Shown here: in pieces, positions 11,589 through 21,733 of the stretch
Layout of the letters: every line of letters begins with the position of its first letter
Numbering within the stretch: position 1 is the stretch's first letter
Made by a program: the position numbers and the translations under genes
The notes under the pieces: generated by a model
Database searches by the model: none
Told to the model about the DNA's origin: nothing
Seen by the model: only the letters and a program-made list of their open reading frames with translations
Source of the DNA: Glebionis coronaria
Taxonomy: Eukaryota > Streptophyta > Magnoliopsida > Asterales > Asteraceae
Reading direction: 5' to 3'
Assembly (NCBI GenBank): GCA_025667525.1
Contig: CM046878.1
Span: forward strand, 389,426,974 to 389,490,973
Length of the DNA: 64,000 nucleotides

Positions 11589-12819
11589 GAACGTGTGACA
11601 ACACGTGGGCTTAAGCGAGTTCTCAATGAGGGTCGCGGCTTGAAAAACTTTCAAGTGGTCATCTGGATCTCCTTTTTCGTCGTAAGTCTTGACGTTGGAT
11701 GACATCCTTGTCTTCTTTCGATCAAAAAATTCGCGTATTCGTTATGCAATGGACCTACTTCCTGGCGGCGCCATGGGCGCGACAAGTCTTCATATTTGTG
11801 CATGTGGCGTCTCTGCCTAGATTTCCAGTATCTTGCGTCGTTATCCTCATCCCTGAACTGCGAGACGGAGACGAAGTACCCCTTCGGTAACGCTTGTACT
11901 GGGACGATCTAGTCAGGAAATATGATGTATCCCTACTAGGTGAGTCACCGTGTCTGCTTGTGTGCTCACGTGATCCATCCTTTTTAGAATCTGATCGAGC
12001 TCGTGATTCCTTCCTACGAGACCCTGACTGATCTTGTGATCCCCTTCTCTTAGATCTGGATCCCAGTGAGTTCGGGGTCGGACTCCTTTTCCTTTTCTCC
12101 AACCCGTCGCTAGAGTTTTCTTTGTCGCGATGTCTATCTTTTCTCAGCCTTGTTGAGCTATCTCGCCTTTTTAACCTCTCCAAGCGATCTTAAGCATGTG
12201 TCCTTCAGTTCGATCTGTGGTGCATGGCCTTTCGATTCGATCATGAACATTGGGTCTCTTGAGACGGTCTTTCATACTTTTTTTTCTTTAGGGTTCGGGA
12301 GAATTGTTGCGACTCTCCTTTTCCAAAGAGAGTCGGGGTGATTTATTAGCTTTTGCGTCGTTAGTAGGAAAGGGATCGAAGAAAAGACGTCTCTTTACTT
12401 CCTCCCGGATTTCTTCCCTCATCTTTTCTTCCATATATGGAAGGAGAGTGTCATAGTTTTGGGTTATGAAATCTTGAAGATTTACTTCAATGGCGGGTGG
12501 GTTCACTTGATCCTTCGACCGTACCTCCTGTTGTGGTTGTGACTCTTGTTGCGGCGTTGCCACTTGTTGTTGTGGTGCCGTCTGTTGTGGTACTACCACT
12601 GGTTTTGGAGTTGCCACCAGTAGCGAGGTTTCCCCCCTGTTGTGGCTGTTTCTTTCCGGTGTTTCGGGTGTTCAAACCCACTAGAGTACTTTCTTGTTTA
12701 AAGTTCAGCTTTCCGCGTGTGATTGAAGTGGATGAGATCGAGGGAATATCATATTGATTGCCCTTCCTTCCCATTGGGGAACGGTGGTGAGAAGACTCTT
12801 GTATCGTCTTAGTCATCAT
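11589..12819 (-). pseudogene. Ty3-gypsy (Tat-like) gag fragment
   Basis: The minus strand carries a gypsy gag start in three overlapping broken frames. The N-terminal part begins MMTKTIQESSHHRSPMG at 12819, followed by a Gln/Thr-rich stretch, then EVNLQDFITQNYDTLLPYMEEK (near 12490-12430), an Arg/Ser/Asp-rich region (RRDSSTRLRKDRHRDKENS), and finally VKTYDEKGDPDDHLKVFQAA and PTCCHTFNS (near 11690-11590). The last two match the usual Tat/Retand-type gag core (KTYDGxGDPEDHLKxFQAA, PTWCHMFNS). The gag is cut off there and copia sequence continues on the same strand. Confidence 0.78.
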
Positions 12820-12855
12820 AGAGTTTAGTGTAGGGTCCCACAGATGGTGCCAACT
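12820..12855 (-). promoter_or_regulatory. Primer-binding-site region of the gypsy element
   Basis: Directly inside the LTR edge the minus strand reads TTGGCACCATCTGTGGGA, close to the TGGCGCC-type site of Tat/Athila gypsy elements, with C-to-T decay. It lies between the LTR and the gag start. Confidence 0.55.
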
Positions 12856-13422
12856 TGTTGAGACAAAATTTGAATTGGACCTATTTGACCTGAATTAGAG
12901 GTAATTTGGGCGTCTAAGGCTCCAGATCCAGCACCAACTGAATTTTTCGAGGATCCTACCGAATGGAAAAACAAGTTTAAGCTTATCATGGGGTTGTTTC
13001 CCACGATTAACCTCTAGCGTGATAGTAAGTAATTGATTTAGGGTTATAATCGGTTGATGATTATAAGTGAAGATATTGTACCTTGAATGGAACCATCGAG
13101 GTTCCTTATATAGGCGTTGAAACCCAATTAGGGTTTCTGAAACTTGTCACCCAAGATTAGGACATATAATCGGGATCTTTTTTCCATGAATACGGAGTAT
13201 ATATCATTTCCTATCTTAGGCGAATCATAGACTTTATTAGATTATAATTCTATCTTACCACAACCACGTGCGGTTTCGTCGCGACTCGCTTGAAGCCAAG
13301 TGCGGCTCACCTCCCACCAGGCCCATTGGGCTGGTGTCGGTGCTCCTCCCTATTCGTGATAGGCTAGATATAGATAATGTACGTGGACCAAGTCGGATAA
13401 TTCGACTGACCATTATACGTCA
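12856..13422 (-). mobile_element. 5' LTR of the truncated gypsy Tat-like element
   Basis: The inner edge (TGTTGAGAC on the plus strand at 12856) abuts the primer site. The outer edge near 13422 is a guess based on TG/CA. On the minus strand a TATATAA box (plus 13106-13112) is immediately followed by an inverted repeat GGAACC-5-GGTTCC (13089-13105). Confidence 0.5.
13089..13112 (-). promoter_or_regulatory. TATA box with abutting 6-bp hairpin (Tat-like LTR)
   Basis: Minus strand: TATATAA then at once GGAACC, 5-nt loop, GGTTCC. Same layout as in five LTR types further right, with an unrelated stem. Confidence 0.55.
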
Positions 13423-13783
13423 TCAAAACTTAGACAATTATATATTAGAAAATAAAACTATTAGTACTAATAACATCATCTAGATTGATATAATTTTATG
13501 GGTTATTAAAAAAAATTTGGTGGAACTAATTAATAAGTGGCATTCTCTATGGTCTTAGCTAATAATAATCTATTTAATTCAGGGTTATTCACCGGTTTAG
13601 CCATCTTATGTTGGTATCGCTTTTAATTGCATAATGAAAATGCAAGGCTGATTCTTAAGCCTGAGCCGAGTAACTACGCAAGAAACTCACTCCTAGTCAT
13701 TTTGATATAACTTTCTTGACTTTGCAATGATTGAATTATATCTTTTTGCTCAAAGGTAGTATATAATAGATTTGAACTTCTAA
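13423..13783. other. Unassigned sequence between gypsy LTR and MULE
   Basis: AT-rich, no frame or terminus recognised. It may include the outer end of the gypsy LTR. Confidence 0.3.
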
Positions 13784-13792
13784 AAATCTTTA

Positions 13793-14060
13793 GGGTAAAA
13801 TACAAAAAAACGTCCTTAAACTTTCTAAAATCCGCAAATATGCCTTTGAGTCCAAACTACAAGCATTGTTTCCCCTAAGTCGACTTTTTTTTCCTTTCTC
13901 TAACGTTCTGCCGTTAACTACCACACGTGCCTGGCAGGTTAGGGTATATTCGTCATTTCCCGTTCCATCCCTCTGCCCACCTTTCATCATATGCAAAATA
14001 CGTCCCCGAATACATTTCTCACCCGAAACTTTCAATGTATCTTCCCGCTAAAAATCTTTC
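13793..14060 (+). repeat. MULE left terminal inverted repeat
   Basis: Inverted match to 16245-16507, diverged by scattered substitutions and small indels. Confidence 0.85.
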
Positions 14061-14237
14061 GAGGACTAAATTTGTAACATTAACATTGAAACTTTCAATA
14101 TTATCTCGACATTAAATACTCTAAATACTATCAATAGTCTACTGGTTCAACTTAAATTCATACTACCAACCTAATACTCGATTAAACTGATTATCAACTA
14201 CCTCTAATGGCGTATAAGAAACAAGTCGTTCTCAGTA

Positions 14238-14932
14238 ATGCACAATAATGAATTTTTTATACATGGTCGGTTGAGGTATGTAAATGGAAATTGTAGCCAA
14301 ATTCGTGGGTTTAGTTCTGAGGCTAGGATATTTATGATTGGCGTGAATCCTATCTTGGAAAGCCTTGGCGATGTGAAAAAATGGAATTTGTTCTTTTGTT
14401 TGCCTAACAAATTACTAGAAGAGGGTTCGAAGTTGATTTACACCGATAATGATGTGCATACGATGTTGAAACTGGTTTGTAGGAATGGTTCAATTATTTT
14501 TATATTGTTCACAAGAAACAAAGACTAGCTCAGTATTATTTCAAGAACCTTGATTTAGATTTAGAGGATTCGGATGGAGATTTTTTGGGATGGGAAGAAG
14601 ATGATGCTAGGTTGCCTTGCCATAGTTCAACTCCTTTTGCGACTGAACAGCCTTTTCAAAAAAGGAAGAGGAACAATGGCAACCATCAAGATGGTAAAAA
14701 GAAAAGATTAAAGAGAGCATCTATAAAGGGTAAAGGGATGAGATTTAAGAGAGTGGTTGTAAAGGGTGAAGAGAGTGCCAGTGAGACTAAGCCTCATACT
14801 TCGTTGTTAAAGAAGAAGAGAGCTTCGGAAAAGGGTAAAGGGATCATAGTTGAAGAGGATTCGGGTTGTAACACGAATGTTGGTGCTATACGAAGGGCTA
14901 TTGGTATAGTCATTAGAGAGGTGGATCTGTGA
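14238..14932 (+). pseudogene. MULE transposase N-terminal (PB1-like) region with a frameshift
   Basis: The first frame (14238-14528) has the layout of the PB1-like N-terminal domain of plant MuDR-type transposases: a basic-hydrophobic start with RYVNGN, then LESLGDVKKWNLFFCLP, LEEGSKLIYTDNDVHTML and a closing hydrophobic strand. A frameshift in the T-rich stretch near 14490 moves the reading into the frame that continues as an acidic segment (LDLDLEDSDGDFLGWEEDD) and then Lys/Arg-rich blocks (KRKRNN, KKKRLKRASIKGKG), as is usual between this domain and the transposase core. The frame stops at 14932. The zinc-binding and DDE domains are absent. Confidence 0.65.
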
Positions 14933-15312
14933 ATGATAGGAGTAGGTCTAAAAACAGGTTGAATGGGGGGGGGTCTGCTTCTATTGATAATGTGGCCGGA
15001 ATTAAAGGTCACATAAAAAGGTTTGTTGTGCTTGGTGTAAGATCTCCTAGTAAGTTATACGAGTCTCAAGATTTTAAGATCACGAATTGCGTACTTGGTC
15101 TTAAAGCACCAACATATGTGGGAAACCATGGAATTGATGGCTGTTACAAGGAGTGAAACGATGGAACTAGTGATGGCTATTACAAGGCGTGTTTGGGATA
15201 GTGCATATGATTAGGGTACAAATATGAATATACCGACTACTTTGTATCTAGATAACACCTAGGAACTCATAATGTTAAAAAAATAGATTAAAGCTTATAA
15301 TCTGTTTATTGC

Positions 15313-15507
15313 TATGAACCCAAACAAGGAACGCGTAACTTATGCGCTGCTTGTTCACACAAGATTTTTTGTTAGTGCTTATTTATGTTATCGTTAGTGC
15401 CATTGGGCTTATGAATCCAAACACGGAACGCGTAACTTATGCGCTGCTTGTTCACAAACGATTTTTGTTACTTCTTATTTCTGTTATTGTTAGTGCCCTT
15501 GGGATCT
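15313..15507 (+). repeat. 97-bp direct duplication inside the MULE
   Basis: GGAACGCGTAACTTATGCGC and its surroundings occur at about 15328 and 15425, period 97 bp, with a few differences. Confidence 0.85.
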
Positions 15508-15753
15508 TTCATTGTGAAGATATTAACCTTAGGCCTTTTTCGTTTTTGGTTAGAATTCAAATTAAAACATCACACCGAATAACAATTAACAATTAAAGAG
15601 AAAACACGTTAATTAAACATTCAAACTACAAACATAAAACCTTAACTGAAATTAAAACATAGTAATTTACATTCGGTTATCATTAAACAACCCAAAATAC
15701 TAGTCAATCGCAACCCCAATCGACAAACAGCAACCTTTCATGATCCAACCGGT

Positions 15754-16095
15754 TCACGTCTCCCTGTGCCTCGCTGAAAAGTCAATCTTGTAAATAACCT
15801 TGCTGTAAATATGGGTTACCAATTTCGTCAACAACCTTGACTTGCGCATGTTGACAGTTTGGAGTGCCTTGAGATTTGTGAGATTTGCCCTAGCATATCT
15901 AGAAGGATTGCCATTTTGGAGCTCGAGCACCAACTCCCCCCTACGCATGACCTGTTTGGTCAGGCGTTGAGAGTTATTCATCAACTCTCTTGCCTGCCAT
16001 ATGTCCTCGTCAATCTCTAATTGGTACGAGAATACCATCATCTCACCAAGGTGAAATGACCCAGACATACCAACCTGTTCAACAATTTGAGCCAT
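15754..16095 (-). CDS. Hypothetical 113-aa protein in the mudrB position of the MULE
   Basis: Open frame reading inward from the right inverted repeat, starting MAQIVEQVGMSGSFHLGEM and ending FSARHRET. It is mostly helical-looking with many Arg/Lys/Leu residues (ARELMNNSQRLTKQVMRRGE; NLTNLKALQTVNMRKSRLL). I see no metal-binding motif or membrane segment, and I do not recognise the family. Its place, convergent with the mudrA-like piece, is that of mudrB in maize MuDR, but no sequence similarity to MURB is claimed. It could also be a captured host gene piece. Confidence 0.4.
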   Translation of the reverse strand: MAQIVEQVGMSGSFHLGEMMVFSYQLEIDEDIWQARELMNNSQRLTKQVMRRGELVLELQNGNPSRYARANLTNLKALQTVNMRKSRLLTKLVTHIYSKVIYKIDFSARHRET

Positions 16096-16119
16096 TTGTT
16101 ATGAAGAAGATGTAAAGTT

Positions 16120-16174
16120 TTGTGTGTGTGTGTGTGTGTGCGTGCGTGCGTGTGTCTGTGTGTATGTGTGTGTT
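16120..16174. repeat. TG microsatellite
   Basis: (TG)n with CGTG interruptions between the hypothetical 113-aa frame and the right inverted repeat. It yields spurious His/Thr-rich frames on the minus strand. Confidence 0.9.
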
Positions 16175-16244
16175 TGAAGCTAATACAGTGTCGTGATGAG
16201 AAGATGATGAAAAGTTTACCTTCGTGCAAATAATGTCCCCCAAA

Positions 16245-16507
16245 GAAAACATGTCAGTGACGTGGCCGAAAGGTTGGAAATGTATTCGAGGGCGTATTTT
16301 GCATATGGCGAAAGGTATGGAGATGAGGTGCAACGGGAAATGACGAATATACCCTCACGTGCCAGGCATGTGTGGGAGTTAACGACAAACCGTTAGGAAA
16401 AGTAAAAAAAGTCGACTCAAGTTTAGGGGCGAAAATGCTTTTAGTTTGAACTCTGGGGCGTATTTGAAAATTTCAAAAAGTTTAGGTAAATTTTTTGCGT
16501 TTTACCC
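16245..16507 (-). repeat. MULE right terminal inverted repeat
   Basis: Inverted match to 13793-14060, ending in TTTTACCC. Confidence 0.85.
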
Positions 16508-16559
16508 AAATCTTTCTTTTTCCCTTTTGTTTATCAAATGAATTTTATCTTGAATGAGG

Positions 16560-16745
16560 CTTAGAGGGCAGAGTACGGGTAAGTTATGGGTTGGTTGGCC
16601 ACCATAATGCGAGCCTACGGCTCAGCCAATAACACCGTGGGTCGCGTTATGGGGGTTTAGCTGGTACCTACCAGCCTACGTTACGGGCCACGGCGTGACA
16701 ACTCCACCGTAGTTCGCGTTATTATTTTTTTAATATTTGAATTTC
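16560..16745. other. GC-richer block with imperfect direct repeat
   Basis: Contains ACACCGTGGGTCGCGTTAT (near 16630) and CCACCGTAGTTCGCGTTAT (near 16703). Looks like part of an unidentified transposon-derived repeat; no termini found. Confidence 0.35.
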
Positions 16746-16992
16746 TAGTCGTTAGGTAACGGCTATATTTTTTTGGGCTAAATTATAACCGTTTGAGGGG
16801 TTTTTAGTATTAATGAAATGTTAAGTTTTTAGTTTAAAATAAATTGTTGAATAAAAAAAGAAAAAAAATGGTAGGGTTACAATAACACAAGAAAATCTTA
16901 TGTTAACCCAGAAAAGTATTTGTGTGGTTATGACGTGGCATCAATTTTTTACCCACGACTCAAAAAATACCGATCGCTCTTAAGATTGTCAA

Positions 16993-17078
16993 CCCCTACT
17001 CTCTTTTTTTTTATCAATCAACCCCATACTCTTAACCCCTACTCTCTTTTTTTATCAATCAACCCCATATTCTTAACT
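16993..17078. repeat. 43-bp tandem duplication
   Basis: CCCCTACTCTC plus a T run plus ATCAATCAACCCCATA occurs twice, starting at 16993 and 17036. Confidence 0.9.
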
Positions 17079-17203
17079 TTGACGAATATGGATGTTGTGG
17101 TCATGTATATGTTCGACTATTTTTAGTATTATTTATCACTATTTAACAATATATGTTCGACTCGATGAAAGACACTGCTGTTATTTGTGGTATCATTTGT
17201 ATC

Positions 17204-17702
17204 CAGTGGCGGATCCAGGATTCGAGACAGTGTGTTGCACGTTTTTGGCTCGCTTCGCTTCGCGTATATTTCTTAGTTGTTCATTTGTTAGATTAAACAG
17301 GTAGTTTTTTTTTCTAAACCATACCCGTATTGTATTAAAGTAACTTATATACACTGTGTTGAAATAAACATAGATAGTCTATACACAATTTTCATTTACT
17401 CATAATAAAATTGAAAAGAAATTACCGAAAAAAGTACACCCATTTGCAAAAACTTACGGACTATTACGTACATTAGCTAAAAGACAAGTAACAAGTGTAT
17501 ATCATAGTACAAAACATATTGTATATCTTCTTCTCTATCCTCATTCCTTTTTCTTCAAAAATAAAACCCAGAGACAAGTTTCTCTCTAAAATGGGTGTAG
17601 CACATTCATCGAACCAAAAAAAATACCATATAAAATACGCTAAGTCGCCCAAAATTATGTGTGGCACGTGCTACACGTGGCTTATATATAGATCCGCCCC
17701 TG
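17204..17702. mobile_element. hAT-type MITE, 499 bp
   Basis: Termini CAGTGGCGGATCCA and, inverted, CAGGGGCGGATCTA form the short inverted repeats typical of hAT elements. They are flanked by a perfect 8-bp target duplication TTTGTATC (17196-17203 and 17703-17710). Internal sequence has no transposase. Confidence 0.93.
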
Positions 17703-17710
17703 TTTGTATC

Positions 17711-18462
17711 TCTCATGTTAGACGTTTTTTTCTTATAGGTTTAGGTTGTTATACTAGTATTATTTTTGTCATCTCTTGTTGACATAACCTCTTACACTTT
17801 AAACAAATTTCTCTGCCGGATTGTACCAAATTAGAAATGGACATGACCACCATCGAAAACTGATAGATGAAGAGGTAAATCAACGTTGCCTACAAAAAAG
17901 CTTTATTTCGCATTTCAACTTGTATATACTTTGTTCGATAAATACTTTTATGATTACATTAATTTATCAGATTTACAAGCTATTGTTGATCAACTATACA
18001 TAATAATAAGATCATATAAAGCTCGCCCGCTCATCTTAAACGACCGATATATTCTATTAATAATAAGTCAAATCTGTTATATACTCGATCGAGTCGGTTA
18101 CCCGCGCTTACTGAAAAGTATTAACCAAAATTGCCCCGTGATTAATCGGTTTTTTATGTTTCGGGTTTGTTTGTTTCGATTTCTTCAGTTACCAATTTTT
18201 TCGATTTCAGATCAACCAGTTTGACTCGGTCTCTCGGACATTTTGTAGACCTTATATTTTTTTGGATTTAACTACTTACGTAACTTTACTTATATTTTAA
18301 TATTTATATTATCCTTTGATCAAAATTACATTTAAAAGACATGTTTTTGCGTGAATTTTATAACTATTTAAAAGTCATTACTAAAAAACGAATAATTGAA
18401 TAATATTTATTTACTAGGAAATTTAGTTACGAGGTATTTCGTCGTATCGCGTGACTAGCGTG
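17711..18462. other. AT-rich region, possibly the body of a Helitron
   Basis: No gene seen. The right end runs into a Helitron-like 3' terminus at 18466, but a convincing 5' TC end was not located, so how much belongs to that element is open. Confidence 0.3.
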
Positions 18463-18466
18463 CTAG
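18430..18466 (+). mobile_element. Helitron-like 3' terminus (5' end not found)
   Basis: CGTCGTATCGCGTGACTAG followed by CGTGCTAG and a T: a GC-rich block just before a CTAG end, as in plant Helitrons and as in the clearer example ending at 19839. Confidence 0.45.
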
Positions 18467-18580
18467 TCTTTTATTACTCTTTTTTAGTTGAGGCCCCCTT
18501 GCTCATAAGTACTAAATTCAAAATAGTACCGTGCGTACTTTTAAACATTCATTTAATAATTGCTGATCAATAGAACCTAA

Positions 18581-18878
18581 GGCTGGGGGAGTGGTGGGTT
18601 AATTTCACGGGTGAGTCTAAGGTGTTAAAACCTACTCTATGAACCTTATCAAAGCCACGCGTGACTTTTACCAAAAAAGACCCACTACTTGTTACTCACC
18701 TCTGTGAGTTTTTTTTTAATTGATTGTGAGTAGGGATTTAATAGTGGGGTACTTAATTGGGTATATTTTATATAAAATGAGGGTGAGGTGGAGGTGAGTT
18801 TTTTTTCCTTATGAACCTTAAGGTGAGTTGTAAGTGAATTGAGGTGGCGGTGGTTTTTTGTGTTACCACTCCCCAGCC
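18581..18878. mobile_element. PIF/Harbinger (Tourist-like) MITE, 298 bp
   Basis: Ends GGCTGGGGGAGTGGT and ACCACTCCCCAGCC are inverted repeats, with a 3-bp target duplication TAA on both sides (18578-18580, 18879-18881). No coding capacity. Confidence 0.9.
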
Positions 18879-18881
18879 TAA

Positions 18882-19087
18882 GGTAATGCATTTATAGTTA
18901 TATTCATTTGTATTAAATTCTTTAATAACCCCATCATTTTGGACTTTTCTTTCAATGATAGTGTCGTTATAGTTTAAGTCAACAATGTATCACTTAATTA
19001 AGAGCGGAGACGGGAGGTGACCAGCTGGTGCTAGCAAACCCGATCAATGTATTTAAAACCGGGAAACCGGTTGTTTGAAACCTCATA
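18882..19087. other. Unassigned spacer between MITE and Helitron
   Basis: Nothing recognised, apart from an ACCGGGAAACCGGT-like short inverted repeat near 19060. Confidence 0.3.
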
Positions 19088-19839
19088 TCATACTTCATAC
19101 TATATTATAAAAGTGTGTTTGGTGAAGAGCTTTTAAGAACATTTATAAACAGTTAGCGGTGAGTATTCAGCGTTTGAAATTTTAATATTCGTTCGGCAAC
19201 TATTTAAGAGTGGTTACTATTTTTTCGAAATACTCTTTTTCCAATGCTTTAAGAAATAGTATTTAAAAGTTTTGAACGTTGAGGAGTTGTTTTACACATT
19301 ATAATTACAATTACAGCTACGTTATCAAATGTTTTTATTAAAAACCACAACTACTGCTCAGAACCACAGCTCACAGCTCCTGCTCACTGCTCTACCGCTA
19401 TTTTTAACAAACATACACTAAAGCATTTGGGACAATTCAAAATTTAAAAAATTTGAAAATTAAGACTTTTGAAATTAACTTTTATGAAAACATTCATTTT
19501 GTAGTGCACAATACTTCGTAACAAACTTTTGTACCAACTTATCAAACACCATATTTATCGTTAAATTTAAATATCTTTTTATTTAATTATATTTTTTATA
19601 ATTTAATTTCACCAAATTTTTTAAAATTTTTTACTTTCTAATTCAAGATCCATTTAAAAATATGTGTATTAATTTTTATTTTTTCTTATTTTAGTTAGTT
19701 TATTTAATTTTGATTCAATTTTTTTTATAACTTTAACCTAAATTTGATTACAAATGTGATGGGTAAGAGTTCAACATTTGTTTGTTTAAAATATTATTCG
19801 TCGGGTACCCGTCGCTGCATCGCGCGAGTACCATGCTAG
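19088..19839 (+). mobile_element. Non-autonomous Helitron, about 750 bp
   Basis: The 5' end TC...ACTATATTATAAAAG and the 3' end, with a GC-rich palindromic block (TGCATCGCGCGAGTA) a few bases before CTAG and a following T, match plant Helitrons. Insertion between A and T is consistent. The 5' start could be 19095 instead. No Rep/helicase. Confidence 0.6.
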
Positions 19840-20108
19840 TAATAAATAACGTGAAACTCTAAACGTAGCGGTTTATAAGCCTACAAACGGGTTTTAGCCG
19901 GTGACGTAATCGTCTAATGCCTATATATGCAGTTTAAACAAAAATCTCTTAGACGCCAAAGTTATTTATTGTTTAACAAATTTTATTTTATTCTTAACCT
20001 TTTTGTACGTCATTATTTGCTTTACCTTAAGATAGGAGGGTTAACTTTTTATCAGCTAGTATTCCCAACAAAAATAATTCCCAAACAGTAAAGACGAAGA
20101 CAAATTTA
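19840..20108. other. Unassigned spacer
   Basis: No gene or terminus recognised between the Helitron end and the next MITE. Confidence 0.3.
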
Positions 20109-20541
20109 GGGCCCTTTTGGTTTTTGGGTTTAAGGTGGGTTTAGGATTATGTATGTCAAATCAATTGTTTGATTGTTTTTTTTAGAAAAATGGGTTTAGG
20201 ATGATAAGTATAATTTTAAGGGTTTATAAAAAGTAAGGTGTGTGTGGGGGGGGGTGGGGGGGGGGGGGGGGGGGGGTGGGGGGTAGTGGGGATGGGAGGG
20301 TTTATGAAAATATGTGGGACCATTTTTAATTCTAACAATGTGTTTTTATTTATTATTTTTTAATTATTAATTCAAATAATTTTAAATTTATTTTTAATAT
20401 AAAATATAGTTTTTAATATTATTTTCTCTCTCTTATCTCAAACTCAAAATCCACATCAAATCCAAATTTTACCTAATCCTAAACCCCTCACTTTATAAAC
20501 CTACACCCAAAGTGAAACCCACTTTTAAACCAAACGGACCC
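20109..20541. mobile_element. PIF/Harbinger-type MITE, 433 bp
   Basis: Ends GGGCCCTTTTGGTTT and, inverted, GGGTCCGTTTGGTTT; target duplication TTA on both sides (20106-20108, 20542-20544). Contains a long poly-G block. Confidence 0.85.
20246..20300 (+). repeat. Poly-G block with G-quadruplex potential
   Basis: Runs of 9, 21 and 6 G separated by single T, followed by four more short G runs. Length is likely unstable between reads and copies. Confidence 0.9.
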
Positions 20542-20685
20542 TTAATTAATTGATTTCTCAGCATACATAATGCACCTATTATGAAGGCTAAGGTTTTATG
20601 TGGGATAAATTTTAGGGGTTGTTTAGTTGTATAAAATTTTACATGTTTTTTGTTTCTAAATTTTAAGAGAAGAGAATGATTTTCT

Positions 20686-21027
20686 TGTTGGAAAATATTG
20701 TTGGCAAAATAACTTTTGACCAACTTTGGACACAATTACATATATGTATGTATTATATATATTAGTGATATTTTATAGGTTCACGCTCTCCTTGAAGAGA
20801 GCTTCGCAATGAGTCTTTATGTGTCCAAAATGAAGCTGATGTGAATGAGATATCGTGTCTCAAAGTTAGGCATTTGGTATAATGCTTAAGGAGAAAAAAT
20901 AGTTTATTTTTATCTCACATCGATGGGATGAGTAAACTGAAAGGGAGTCTATTGTGTATAAATAGAGGCCTAATTCCATAGTTTTTTCACACATCAAATC
21001 AATAAGTATTATTATTGATTTCCAACA
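20686..21027 (+). mobile_element. 5' LTR of element H
   Basis: Ends TGTTGGAAA and TTTCCAACA are inverted repeats. TATA box TATAAATA near 20959, without the abutting hairpin seen in other LTRs here. The 3' LTR is outside the window. Confidence 0.75.
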
Positions 21028-21733
21028 GAGTACGCATCTGATAAGGTGAAAGTCCAGGCAGTTTTGTTAAGTACGACATTACAACTTAAACAGACGACGA
21101 ATTTGTTTTAAAGGAAGTGTGTCAAACACGTGCCTTGGCTCTTTAGTCCTAAGTGTATCTTACGCGTGTCTCGACTTGCTGGTGATTTAGTAAGTCTTTT
21201 TATTATTTTATTGTTTTATTTAATTATCGTTTATAATTAGGTCGTCTTAGTTTTACTGCTTTCTTCATTACTGTTATTTATTTTTTGTCTTCATATTTTG
21301 TTAGTTTTATTCATTGTAATCTGCTTTTAATAAAAGTATACATCGTTTCCCACAATCTTAAAACTGATTCTGTTTAACAGAAATTAAAACCATTTATTAA
21401 ATCGGATTAATATTTTTGGCAGATTTATTTACACTGTTTTCTGTCGAAACCAAGATTGAGTTTCATTAGAAATTAGTTTTGCATTTTTAGATTTTAATTA
21501 ACAGTTCTTTAACATTTTTATAAGTAGTTGTTCTAATCAGTTATACTGAAGTCAAGATTTTGTTTCTGTTAAACTGATATATTTGATAATTGCATCTGAT
21601 TCATTGAAACCAAGATTGAGTTTCTTTGAAGCAGATCCGGTTTAAGTATATAAAAATCACGATTTAATTTCTTATATATAGAGTTATAACAGTTGTATAA
21701 CTTTTGTGTTTTGATCTTATTTGATCTTTCAGA
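21028..21733 (+). other. Leader of element H
   Basis: Untranslated leader between LTR and gag. 'AAACCAAGATTGAGTTTC' occurs twice (about 21448 and 21607). No typical initiator-Met primer site is obvious after the LTR. Confidence 0.45.

Larger units (their letters stand above)
13793..16507 (+). mobile_element. Mutator-like element (MULE) with long terminal inverted repeats
   Basis: About 260 bp at the left end (13793-14060) reappears inverted at the right end (16245-16507). Shared blocks include the GGGTAAAA terminus, GTCGACTTTTTTT, CGTCATTTCCCGTT and GCATATGCAAAATACG-type strings. The outer flanks are AAATCTTTA (13784-13792) and AAATCTTTC (16508-16516): a 9-bp target duplication with one mismatch, the size expected for Mutator. 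Inside are a mudrA-like N-terminal piece (plus strand) and a second open frame (minus strand), both reading inward from the inverted repeats. No DDE transposase core remains, so the element is non-autonomous. Confidence 0.88.

Noticed and set aside
13268..13483. Short open frame at the outer edge of the gypsy LTR
   Set aside because: No conserved features; LTR or flanking DNA.
14929..15156. 75-aa plus-strand frame after the MULE transposase piece
   Set aside because: Could be a further shifted piece of the transposase linker, but it has no recognisable domain and is overlapped by decay, so it is not called separately.
16038..16333. Minus-strand frames rich in His/Thr near the MULE right end
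   Set aside because: Translation of the TG microsatellite and inverted repeat.
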